Positions 21,001 through 21,785 of a stretch of 64,000 nt of DNA are shown here, in pieces. A program made the translations under genes and the position numbers. Below the pieces are notes generated by a model. It saw nothing but the letters and a program-made list of their open reading frames with translations. It was not told the DNA's origin and searched no databases. The first letter of the stretch is position 1. The number at the start of each line of letters is the position of its first letter. The DNA is from Pseudonocardia hierapolitana (GTDB lineage Bacteria; Actinomycetota; Actinomycetes; Mycobacteriales; Pseudonocardiaceae): contig NZ_VIWU01000001.1 in the NCBI RefSeq assembly GCF_007994075.1, forward strand, positions 6,448,001-6,512,000, given 5' to 3'.

Positions 21001-21479
21001 CGCCCGGGCTGCTGGAGTCCGGCACGCTCCCGGGCCGTCCCCAGACCGTCCGGCCCGGGGCCGACCACCAGATCCGGTTCGGGTTCGACCTCGGCCGGGT
21101 GATGGCCGGGCGCACCGACCAGGGACACCCCGCCAACCGCAACTTCGACGCGATGGCCGGTGCGATCACCGCAGCGGGCGGCTCATCGCGGTCATCGCCG
21201 ACCAGCAGGGCTACGCCGATGTCCCGGTCTCGGCGTCCGAGGCCGCGGTCACCGCCGCCATCGCGGCCGCCCGGGAAGCCGACCGGAACCTGCCCGTCGA
21301 GCAGGTCGCCCGGATCGCGTTCGACGCCGCCGAGGCCGCCACCGCCTCGGCGCACAGCTCCACCACGTTGCTGGTCGTGGTCGCCGCCCCCACCGGGCCC
21401 GGCGCCACCCGGGTGGCGTTCGTCTGGGTCGGTGACAGCCGCGGCTACCTGGTCAGCTCCGATCGCACCGAACGAGTGA
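3..21479 (+). CDS. Giant modular membrane protein, 5' partial, frameshifted near its end
   Basis: One frame is open from the first bases of the window (a GTG at 39 is only an internal candidate start, since the frame has no stop upstream) for about 7,150 codons, which cannot be chance in either strand or frame. The protein alternates hydrophobic segments with soluble modules: MFS-like transporter, HExxH modules, winged-helix-like segments, a repeated unknown module, PP2C-like domains, two trypsin-like proteases, LysM-like segments, a SecA NBD2-like half and zinc ribbons, each listed separately. From about 21171 the translation turns into low-complexity Arg/Pro/Ser while the PP2C domain continues in another frame, so the last 100 codons before 21479 are out of frame. 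The whole gene is best read as this frame joined to the frame ending at 27946. No family is known to me for the whole. The coding status is very sure; a toxin, envelope or polyprotein role is inference. Confidence 0.9.
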   Translation, partial: GSVERRWTSGSSVRVLARVALVVVVVAVMLGVLSRSASAAVAGAALRGSGGAVADVLLAAGPVLAVVGVVAAVALRRVGALAADGTEQAAARARSVLARVGAFLAGDGVGVAAVVAAPVVPVAATVLWVTGTALAIWVLWSSAAASGAPSWGGSWSTRLWRVGGVATSATVGGLLGWASPFLLGVVVDGIGAMPAAAARASAAVGVAAVVLVVAQRVLRNALRGGLLVAQVTAPSVGSRRERVAGWAIGLGLGVAAVLTAPTQPLLATVAWVVLGAGLSGWAGWRDAGSTGPLRAGARTQRSEQREAAPSRSLRWAFGVASGVALGLIGAGYQSMAALLGTLTIVDVGLMGTLSFGGFLIGALLFGPMWGSRSARGMGTVFLTLLAGGYAAFAVVVAWASAAPLLVIAVTVGVGTSAFPSLMAFVQGWFRESNQARLAVDKGLRVIDSVNPLLGAAAGLVTWGVLAFPAQSSAALGAWAMVGTAVLATVLLRLTMRQQVSAPRGPQVASGTSGRRGPLGTMADSVGAVWSALRSDRALRIAAFVFASTAFIQGAFNTVWRMALDRYGVASDGPLAFVMNGAVFFANVVLFLGVFGPADIRSRRARLAGEQVGDLLGEGAGKFLMWIAAGMAATGTVVLLTALVPVTAVAVMGVVAGNFLFVVANAGVGLGINGFVATRLGPKAAAGLSATVITSALAGFVAPVAASSAFGAVGWVGVAVLTGLASWVGWAAAVRLVTTSFDEFVSRVRRSARASGVEWVTRAVRAAGVVVVLSAADAVVALAGIGAAVVGPVLAALLHHVWTRGPPWMRTAIRVLLVAAVLLVVLSGTASAATAVGASAVVAGGAATGAGHAVTDLLLAGGVVGFVVLAAVRTLLRPRAMPLTGDPVAARPVRDGRVQVVGIVVGLGAGVATALTVPGVPLVASVAWFVAVASSGWAVARAVAAAAVLWEPGPRRAMTGAGSQRSPPATVEGLHDAVEALRERVPGGIWTPAQERQHTALFEELEQLREEANSVGSAADRTRALAAASEVLAELDRLRPAGPPAPRSTDTGESLTAASAASAAGGPSRRGGGDMGRWSRAKLAEWLATRYRQGEAVVLPVAVRNTNGDVVGVLDLHPVRGMSSWVLLRVLGVHDLVAFAWRHEGQQLVAVDAELAARVQRVREVIATARAANRNSQADELQRMLDGWLFDVYDHEQVHFIDPKARHDDPAFVGHLVVRHHLLDQAVVFAEYLDRQMTFSALPMWWGRSRTDSAAASLKRLLAIRDQLATADTEQRTALLAEIADLLPRLDAWLGRATQVAPAPARGRTAARHQAWEAAEEEWERHPAAELGEADAATWGVWRLVQLWGRPGAPPALGPVHLWGISAADVVSLVERMAGEQAVDGAPAWFVPLVERLAARGVGQPAAVGEVAAWLAQLADHGLLVAETTRSRVERYRPGGELGRLLARAPPEAVAALLRDPLGVAGVGLDGLPIELQAGAILTWLRGVVASRVVRGLWGMRVKIAWEHRAYPTGLQSVLASIPVIGPWLTGTLDVVQLLHLKFKVFVKGANVWRRGARGRATCATCGAEIGPRGLQVVTDWFGRVRAFLAKLRFNRAFTSGLPWMHPPVGPEFVWNGLEVGFKISFGNLGSFTVLDVAELGGATINRNRVVGGFLVVRVSFQAYLGPHRVDVSFIVFIVPGWKPEQMFATPRVTGLQRFNVPLRFLRWLRVHTLGPSMWKFREAVSQVQLSAGVGPRDSLLPNYYEHRLSGQTLEVRRHGKPIWKIDLVKGLVPLAVKGVGWVVRFLGERIGRRVPAVVRAGALAVWRYVWRQSLAERRRAYTQRLRGRGLRQLDKVIDGQRAALESLVAALRDVDARIEVMRDANGDPVAGAGPALVSAEVERARLERLREQLVKTIETNYARHEAIEEGPGSDRQPMIPPPPVNLKLAQSRVGRREVESGTLPGTDSAPGSGRVGFELVDGRVAGRSDPGHPDSPNLDAMAAAVRSTDGRIVAAIADEQGVHGLSIAQVAAEAAMAAMRGVPMGTPAAEVARIGYEAAVEATAGAHSSTTLLVVVIVPAGPNAVEVVFLWIGDSRGYLVTRHDVEQVTTDHTWSVAETVETTPSPGAEQYLTRWLGRGSHHEPGVETRTLTGPATIVLATDELHDFYPDAADLAAVVRGAQAPGVAADALIDGVAHLGSGNKTTIVINIGGAGTSSPGAVGKRKPDSGKRGHGGPVADGVGSATARDELSPRMARVRDGARPVDAEEFPNLARAPPELVTLVRITDEELLGGRLIAFGWRPEGGAPEDGVIVVPVRVAALADRLIELDPSFAEWWVRLLRHEWEFHLAGDEHTGHRHDGDADRLVRELHEAEEAVWGRTRTEHLLARLPVVEQLEAGDAELSALSGHPGHPWTASGARGMRALDGFISGARGIGGSVRVVWPSTDGWLYTDVRVLAALRAGALDAAARRELFENTLLQISALSIPEAEVEQAAPLPDLSPLRHLFEPAVAAATALQRVRDGFGRSAWQAPELGSVAPQTLSRVVRVIVHGADGYEHVGSGVLWSADGGFGYVLTNRHVVMDATASWVEVSTAAGVRRVRGVVAPRPSAAAIVSWLMGTRTAAGLTRDELMQAAAEVDLAVVRIVEDRVLPSLRLDLDGGEQRVVLMGFPWRQLPVETGDRVVRDLRTRAEHLVVSAGLVVDADWARRTPVRHLDLYFGGNQWLGHGNSGGPLITRGVDDRGVRIERVAGLWQATVRETAGGRRAESAVGAEAIDAFLRASGLGSGAGPLGHLTDEEIAFATQAFAAVRAAARWGSGIDGYGPRSRGPPGFGRDEELLVADPAAVAVALHERGATPEQVGRILAVRAFGWRDADGVLVVALFPDSLAELEGLGLLELVLEHERRHGVGGFASEVEHLADVQAILQRIRDAQAVPNTYGAAGRGPGVVRGTAMPSKRAAFNAAGAPSPDRRTAWVGAARALLAAGVVAAGAAGVSNAAVAQPVVAQPVVTVGGGRQATSVLREPVVPDPVRRREFVTAQFDDAGGVARGLGVGFAEFNAANGHRFTGPHQRIGGRKVVAPEDWAGVWSTRPGDSYWLIYIVRFRDAAGYERAVKRDATPNLIHPGDEHRVRKAPPRERAVDEPRTDEEKPAEEQPTPSPSPSPAPTTDEPPAVRGVPWFVLFGIGGILGVVVAYLAARLLRARGVGAAAIRVSAGIAFSAAAGLFVIGGGPVQLIGLAGGLGGVPGWVEGVVQFGYAGLGLAVAWWTGRKAVRAVRAGVSRWRARVLSGMWRRVPVAELPAGGSAAEHAGPVLLLRLVLGADRRDLKRSGVNLSLLRRGKWVHRPGDPEWLAELAVFLAGVPGELAPWVAELEAAGLVVVVRTRRGRVVQASEMLRDLVARAPPAYADALLRNPAAVLDDDELAGRSTEELAGTLRAGLRRAVSDAPVAGAVQPRGGRAGVAGRVGRALSRWWDGMPIEVHLGAAWARVQAGRLLAPLRRVAEWAASRPRWTWGTENRIYPTGVQEWLGPLGDYVLSLLHLKLVRKDKEGALAEGQRLTLRERVVRWWRIVRSLIFNRAATIGPRLEFLSTVTEVSLPRWLAHLGVEMFAKASAEIAGELTVLDTAAVGDPLTTKNDNRSLGVFTLGRFEGRLVLWRLVGMGFGVVAFTTPGKQFVLVSKMPAVVGFHPLQWLGDWVLVRDWSSWSWRVFEFISQFHLFLGFGPGDPELPNFLEFRVSLQSVTVVWRGKQVKLDLVKGLGYLLRYLGERLLGIHPQHPPGRVQRGLRRWVPVAVRAWLRGLPARKAARSAAYDQEKKTKLLERLDQLLAGQLDELNSVRQRLVFLEGVLADPHGVVAPPWYASLYSVAGVAMDPRELLVAEIGRLERRRAALIEAIQHNKEVANEAIESLTAHGVVIPGTVAELGPATTVRVPGAAGVVESGPVGNGGDAMRLLRSGRRTVVMVADQQGVSPRPLPAAQVAVRAGAEAVSAQPGGLSGVRVGRAVYDAAVAATTPQADSTDSDLTGFRVVVVDRSADPVARRSEVALVGVGDSRVYLIDAQGRAVLVTVDDNLATAQTVEGEPSSSPTSASTRSLGERPAPEAETHTITVDGPALLVVVTDGVSDNFPAPSDLAAAVEFGTAVRDPQRAAQQLVDAANAEGGRDDKTAVVVAVNTDPAGPARPSAKADPGPASPQHGPRAGGAAAVVGIAGALVALPALLPGGGAPAHAATPADPTTGAVDGATQASGSLLGDLADLLGNAPTLTAAAVAVLVAVAVAVLLHLHRQRGPPVPVVVAGELSWRDRRAPGRVLPVVATGRRTAAEVDGVVSGPASGAGDLRAHPPDRRPLAGRRYHDGLQEAIEYAESRTHPGIHVGRPSRTIDSMTVREFLGDRDFAGMTGVIGETERAFARHYRKGVVAIDPHNGVRRTDAATVTHPTRVAQREAVVAAAKRAHRGGYPVLIDVPDVLEARAVSARLSEEGISHRVLTAENIRFEDQIIAEAGRAGVVTVSTVSGRGTDIKLGGDVGFRTTHAMNRRYPGVAGDDAAYRDRRDAVRRQIEAQRDAEFRRLNVPGGGLHVIGLGDPPSARLEGQLRGRAGRDGQFGHSEIHRSPEDRVLQSRARARYQVAREVVEQPTLAPDAPGLATMFGLARQRLQARVLSGLDAVPLRSRSEVRREARAERRLARPKLSTGSGAEMAVRIDEDSPIDLAQLEAARLGHTIDGLSEPANAEVQRLTQLDLAAYPEAATWLAELIPRRSWVPHQYTEEDLADVVRAQRALADQLRAFERDVELRARLGMDARTLADTLAVAGRLLDQIHGQPDAVLAAKVRPEERLRLTTLRDRELRAFLDYSRGLPEAEIAARLGVTPHEVRWFNGTAVEKLTGLMRNNARLGARELAGRGVRTEADVRDRAIADLGGLDVEGAWRRVRDELRDVEVTVLHPAEAAALWQPADRIEELIERLPARHRDRVYRALARAGIVSVAQLAALSADHLAEMELPGTAIRAVRRVLGRSGVPSRTGTVDQRLAAELAKNAPWGHDQLLTALRIAVGLPGRSVGPATAGSLDSLVRRAHVDELAVLAEGLPAETAGLLRRAAIPTDGELAPLTEHELATLAAAGSGWLRPAQLDRTGARGDSAQRVALLVLNVRTQAEHGPPLAGPPPPAAPRRFPVRATAGAALLAGAGGGAAAALAGGPAISIALFWVTGAVLAGALAMAVHLVRIRGPPGRVDATTPASGGLAAWRWTDRVISRTPRVDAGPTGPKGGGPSRVSGGDFTPEQRGAIAPLLDPALADEVLLPSELAGWAGLGLAEVSICKGLCAIGGLNERTEQATGVDDLVIYAHGRWLFTDTRTLAALRGGALDEQALAALLRHELAHVLHGNETETQIATRFPLPVLTSLSGVAASSVAGDEHGRAGRSFSVAADGHGREVWLAPDLRREAPGTANRVVQVVGQVQAGAVDGSGTILWTEGSVGYVLTNQHVVEQVRDLRVSVSTPDGELTIPGTVLPRPSAGVIADRLAAQGAARGLSGADLLEAVRQLDLAIMRIEHPAIAELGIEPIALDESLDTPNTRVIVLGFPDITIPVGPQGTPRPTNGRVLVVDGGFVVIGPDRGQRFGYRRFDLVVGGNGTVDVGASGGPVIVEVHRPDGRSAERLAGVVRAYNDGIVPGRAVVAVRADVVSAFLYASGLDEPTVDRDETARRSSPLSRWWRRIAGWGPQSGGPSRVSGGDFTPEQRGAIAPLLDPALADEVLLPSELAGWAGLGLAEVSICKGLCAIGGLNERTEQATGVDDLVIYAHGRWLFTDTRTLAALRGGALDEQALAALLRHELAHVLHGNETEAQIAARSPLPVLTSLSDVPAVAGTTSAPGANSPRLVVGGGRSAEMPANSWRDKTLNMDRAAWPHEIADIAAVTLPEDWYQEVVFEDLDYTAFTGPRIGSLAEVMASLRVGGVLFVKTGAKVHPYLEDVTDRLSRLGAGRIEPLREPQRIVAVKTSQTDPVAYRAVYHRASERARAVLAGTYGDPEWLAVVAGTGSPGRLRVDWALAVLRHAEFRLAESNGPEVPSTQTCSSCGAPLDPAWQFCEACGTERPGGSARLTGAVAPVGLAAGGLSGGVQHGLEIAAQLGMAAATIAAAVLAVQALTGGKTVRAPPFAADVLRWLGERLRAAGRVGRVITGAAVGVVALLASGAGATQSADVPAAPVAAGRNIRGGVDDALAAGSPVRPVSGNEPVLGSKVRFTAGPTDRAGEVAAALMGPDGRPVGFAAFNAANGNRFTGPGQRIGGRTVFAPKNWTGVWISQRGDSYWRIYIERFHDPAGYRRAVARDATPDRIHPGNEYRVRKAPPVEPRPERERSGTPDEEQPKQPVPTRTPTPTPSASSPAPTRPPSVRGTPWPVLLGVAGAVLVVVAAFFGLRALWRHVPVIRAAFGGLMGGIRRGLGSAFGGVRDAAGAVFTGWGAPMVPGPARAGLRAGSVAGAAVGLGMALSGAGTPVTLTGLLLTAAAVAAAIRAWWAPRQSRAPPREVVAAAGRAVRAWFEQTRIALEDTYGFRFPDAWPWVGPVRDHAGWWITAARFQVGAARARVAAWVDLARELAGRWAAVARLQVALASGWLGRLRTSLEIRVGEWRYTLTWENRIYPTWIQTLIASIPVVGPWLAGSFELYQLLHLKLKAFTKTAKLRYNRAFTSVLPWMTPPVGPEAHVGWFGVGLKVSGGNLGTFTVLDLAELGGTTNNRNRVFGIFPIGRISFQIYLGDIRLDFFLVHFDVPGKKLERKHAPAELVGRQRFDLPRRFWRWIRAHDLSPWTWKPWEFLSQTQFGVGFGPRNPLLPNFVEYRASAQELEIHHKDKPIWEEPFHLVQHTGPAIAGLLARGIQFVTRPLVRLLPQRWRTDARIRWLLWLDMVAQRRTAHDAVLRGRALRQLDATISRQLSWLRRVRLSLIDVADQLDALRAGRTDPIAAGGLAEQAILTAEARRRRLRHLETQLTTAINANNAARGAIEDGPGSKHRPHDPPLPTRPESVPPGLLESGTLPGRPQTVRPGADHQIRFGFDLGRVMAGRTDQGHPANRNFDAMAGAITAAGGSSRSSPTSRATPMSRSRRPRPRSPPPSRPPGKPTGTCPSSRSPGSRSTPPRPPPPRRTAPPRCWSWSPPPPGPAPPGWRSSGSVTAAATWSAPIAPNE
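39..2230 (+). other. Giant protein: polytopic membrane region with MFS-like transporter fold
   Basis: About 730 residues with many hydrophobic segments. The first 250 residues form several membrane pairs. From about 930 to 2210 there are roughly twelve hydrophobic helices with MFS-like features: a short basic loop between early helices (GSRSARG) after a GPMWG segment, and a central charged linker near 1500-1560. No complete MFS signature is visible, so the family call is by general pattern. It would place the rest of the protein at the cytoplasmic membrane. Confidence 0.55.
3220..3730 (+). other. Giant protein: HExxH module 1 (HEQVH)
   Basis: A soluble alpha/beta segment of about 170 residues ends with the motif HEQVH at 3582-3596, which fits the HExxH zinc-metallopeptidase consensus, followed by D and H residues that could supply a third ligand. 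It is preceded by a helical, coiled-coil-like linker at 2900-3120. Seven further modules in this protein carry related HExxH or HExxFH motifs. Zinc binding or proteolysis is inferred only from the motif. Confidence 0.45.
3930..4480 (+). other. Giant protein: winged-helix-like segment 1
   Basis: This alpha-helical segment contains a helix followed by a hairpin-like stretch (LADHGLLVAETTRSRVERY) typical of winged-helix wings. It then has an R-A-P-P tetrapeptide at 4341-4352 and the sequence PEAVAALLRDP. A homologous arrangement recurs at 9890-10300. It always lies directly upstream of the repeated unknown module. The structural reading is tentative. Confidence 0.35.
4490..5770 (+). repeat. Giant protein: repeated unknown module, copy 1
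   Basis: About 425 residues. Landmarks shared by the copies are WEHRAYPT at the start, a hydrophobic IPVIGPWL segment, a single CxxC pair (CATCGAE), NRAFTS..PWM..P.GPEF, a GNLGSFTVLD.AELGG..NRNR core, a GPRD.LLPN.YEHR motif, and a C-terminal basic helical region with RGRGLRQLD. I do not recognise the family. Copies 2, 3 and 4 begin near 10470, 19815 and 25150. Each copy is followed within about 100 residues by a PP2C-like domain, so module and phosphatase travel as a cassette. Confidence 0.8.
5866..6564 (+). other. Giant protein: PP2C-like phosphatase domain 1
   Basis: The order of motifs matches PPM/PP2C phosphatases: NLDAM in place of NEDS, AIADEQG in place of ADGxGG, STTLLVVV for GTTL, WIGDSRGYLV for VGDSRAY, TDHTW for TEDHS, YLTRWLG for LTRALG, ATDELHDF for SDGL.D, and GNKTTIVI where the family has DDNITVV. 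Most metal-binding Asp positions survive, but the glycine after the second Asp and the last DN Asp are replaced. Activity is therefore uncertain; a regulatory or degenerate phosphatase is possible. Confidence 0.75.
6730..7060 (+). other. Giant protein: HExxFH module 2 (HEWEFH)
   Basis: This compact module opens with EEFP.LAR-A-P-P-ELV at 6740-6780 and ends with HEWEFHLAG.EHTG.RHD; HEWEFH is at 6965-6982. Near-identical modules recur at 23430-23780 and 27405-27720. The spacing HExxxH, one residue longer than the classic HExxH, is conserved in all copies, and two further His residues follow. Metal binding is likely from the His pattern; the function is unknown. Confidence 0.5.
7570..8290 (+). 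other. Giant protein: trypsin-like serine protease domain 1
   Basis: A chymotrypsin/HtrA-type fold is indicated by GSGVLW followed by TNRHVV with the catalytic His codon at 7674. The Asp of VDLAVVRI is at 7854 and the Ser of GNSGGPL at 8127, with order and spacing as in the S1 family. The domain ends with an AIDAFL helix. All three catalytic residues are intact. A second copy with the same architecture lies at 16260-17000. Being internal to the giant protein, it could process the protein itself; that is inference. Confidence 0.85.
8410..8745 (+). other. Giant protein: HExxH module 3 (HERRH)
   Basis: This module begins just after an R-G-P-P tetrapeptide at 8418-8429 and contains HERRH at 8643-8657, followed by a Glu/His-rich helix (SEVEHLAD) that could provide the third zinc ligand. 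It has the same general layout as the other HExxH modules but is divergent in sequence. Confidence 0.45.
8836..9800 (+). other. Giant protein: signal-like helix, LysM-like segment 1, Pro-rich stalk, membrane segments
   Basis: A signal-peptide-like helix ending in AVA (about 8880-8960) is followed by a LysM-like stretch (NAANGHRF, a GDSYWLIY core, and TPNLIHPGDEHRV resembling the LysM ending NPD.I.PGQ.L.V). A stalk rich in Pro/Ser/Glu at 9360-9450 and three hydrophobic helices follow. The order is that of an exported wall-binding loop returning to the membrane. Similar cassettes lie at 18430-19500 and 23800-24860. Confidence 0.6.
9880..10310 (+). other. Giant protein: winged-helix-like segment 2
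   Basis: This segment resembles 3930-4480, with a helix, a hairpin-like stretch (LEAAGLVVVVRTRRGRVVQA), R-A-P-P at 10140-10151 and a following ADALLRNP paralleling AALLRDP of copy 1. It sits immediately before the second copy of the repeated unknown module. Tentative structural reading. Confidence 0.35.
10468..11700 (+). repeat. Giant protein: repeated unknown module, copy 2
   Basis: This is the most divergent of the four copies. It keeps ENRIYPTG at the start, a LLHLK segment, FNRAAT, a GELTVLDTAA stretch with a following NDNRS, GPGDPELPNFLEFR and the C-terminal basic helical region. The CxxC pair of copies 1 and 4 is absent. It is followed by PP2C-like domain 2, as in the other cassettes. 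Confidence 0.7.
11755..12465 (+). other. Giant protein: PP2C-like phosphatase domain 2
   Basis: This copy has VADQQG, GVGDSRVYLI, VVTDGVSDNF and GGRDDKTAVVV. It retains the SDG-like TDG motif and the terminal Asp-Asp that the other copies have lost, so it is the copy most like an active PP2C. It is followed by a hydrophobic, signal-like helix (12530-12620) and a transmembrane helix leading to R-G-P-P at 12798-12809. Confidence 0.75.
12950..13800 (+). other. Giant protein: SecA NBD2 (helicase C-terminal half)-like domain
   Basis: Clear SecA signatures occur in family order: GRRYHDGLQEAIE, FAGMTGV, TRVAQREAVV with YPVLIDV, GISHRVL.AENI, then VSGRGTDIKLGG (helicase motif V, near 13480-13510), GGLHVIG and LEGQLRGRAGRDGQFG (motif VI, near 13705-13750). 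The N-terminal SecA half with Walker A and DEAD motifs is absent, so this cannot be an independent SecA motor. It may act as a docking or regulatory half, or be a co-opted fragment. Confidence 0.9.
13850..15400 (+). other. Giant protein: helical region with sigma-region-4-like and RNAP-alpha-CTD-like segments
   Basis: About 500 mostly helical residues follow the SecA-like half. At 14451-14605, LRDRELRAFL..SRGLPEAEIAARLGVT resembles the helix-turn-helix of sigma-70 region 4. At 14845-14985, ALARAGIVSVAQLAALSADHLAEM with a following AIRAVRRVL matches the helix-hairpin-helix pattern of the RNA polymerase alpha C-terminal domain. These are pattern matches without profile scores. A DNA- or polymerase-facing role would be surprising in a membrane protein. 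Confidence 0.5.
15730..16091 (+). repeat. 362-bp perfect direct repeat, copy A (HELAH module 4)
   Basis: Base-for-base identical to 17095-17456, offset 1,365 bp. It encodes the module GGPSRVSGGD through HELAHVLHGNETE, with the HExxH motif at 16053-16067 and HGNE following, a good metallopeptidase-like zinc site. Similarity continues past the perfect stretch with scattered changes to about 16140. It follows a two-helix membrane segment and R-G-P-P at 15606-15617. Absence of even synonymous differences points to very recent duplication or gene conversion. Confidence 0.95.
16260..17005 (+). other. Giant protein: trypsin-like serine protease domain 2
   Basis: Same architecture as domain 1. The catalytic His of TNQHVV has its codon at 16377, the Asp of LDLAIMRI at 16557 and the Ser of GASGGPV at 16842. 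The triad is intact. The two copies share the RPSA..I insertion after the first beta-barrel, indicating an internal duplication of a protease module, here sandwiched between the two perfect HELAH repeats. Confidence 0.85.
17095..17456 (+). repeat. 362-bp perfect direct repeat, copy B (HELAH module 5)
   Basis: Second copy of the repeat at 15730-16091, with HELAH at 17418-17432. The unit between the copies (1,365 bp, one HELAH module plus one protease domain) is a multiple of three, so the reading frame is kept. Homologous recombination between the copies would delete or amplify exactly one protease-bearing unit in frame. Confidence 0.95.
17620..18115 (+). other. Giant protein: methyltransferase-like segment
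   Basis: WPHEIADIAAVTLPEDW is followed by GSLAEVMASLRVGGVLFVKTG, which resembles the late strands of a class I SAM-dependent methyltransferase (a proline-rich motif IV-like turn and the post-VI strand). The glycine-rich SAM-binding motif I is not present, so this is at most a C-terminal piece. Low certainty. Confidence 0.3.
18137..18215 (+). other. Giant protein: zinc ribbon 1
   Basis: Two CxxC knuckles, CSSCGAPLDP and FCEACGTERP, are 15 residues apart, the form of small zinc-ribbon domains often placed at the start of bacterial envelope proteins. A second copy with the same FCEACGTER knuckle is at 23257-23330. A hydrophobic segment and R-A-P-P at 18381-18392 follow. Confidence 0.8.
18430..19500 (+). 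other. Giant protein: signal-like helix, LysM-like segment 2, Pro/Thr-rich stalk, membrane segments
   Basis: This is the second envelope-loop cassette. It has a hydrophobic helix ending near TQSADVPA, then NAANGNRFTGPGQRIGG, a GDSYWRIY core and TPDRIHPGNEYRV. The Pro/Thr/Ser stalk at 18990-19095 and three or more hydrophobic helices to 19470 come next, with R-A-P-P at 19491-19502 right after the last helix. The LysM-like part is closely related to that at 9097-9345. Confidence 0.6.
19815..20965 (+). repeat. Giant protein: repeated unknown module, copy 3
   Basis: It starts with WENRIYPTW, then IPVVGPWLAGS, YNRAFTS with PWMTPP, GNLGTFTVLDLAELGG with NRNRV, GPRNPLLPNFVEYR and the basic helical end (RGRALRQLD). 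The CxxC segment present in copies 1 and 4 has been precisely lost between the LKLK and LRYNR segments. Very similar to copy 4 over most of its length. Confidence 0.8.
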
Positions 21480-21785
21480 CCACCGACCACACCTGGAGCG
21501 CCGCCCACACCGTCGAGGCGCCGCCCGTCGAGAACCCGGTCCAGTACGTCACCCGCTGGATCGGCCGCGGCTCCGGCCACCGGCCCGCCGTGGAGACCCG
21601 CGAGCTGACCGGCGCGGCCACGATCGTGCTGACCACCGACGAGCTGCACGACTTCTACCCTGACGCCGCCGACCTCGGCGCCGTCGTCCGTGCCACCACC
21701 AGCCCCGGCCAGGCCGCCGACCACCTCATCGACCGCGTGCTGACCCAGGGCAGCGGCAACAAGACCGCCGTCGTCATCGAGCTCG
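21064..21785 (+). other. Giant protein: PP2C-like domain 3, interrupted by a frameshift
   Basis: The N-terminal part (FGFDLGRVMAGRTD, NFDAMAGAITAA) is in the first frame and the rest (GRLIAVIADQQG, VWVGDSRGYLV, TTDELHDFYPD, GNKTAVVI) in the frame ending at 27946. By comparison with domains 1 and 4, where a Thr/Ala-Asp-Gly-Arg turn sits here, one base (or four) is missing within 21171-21180. All other motifs are intact. Confidence 0.85.
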
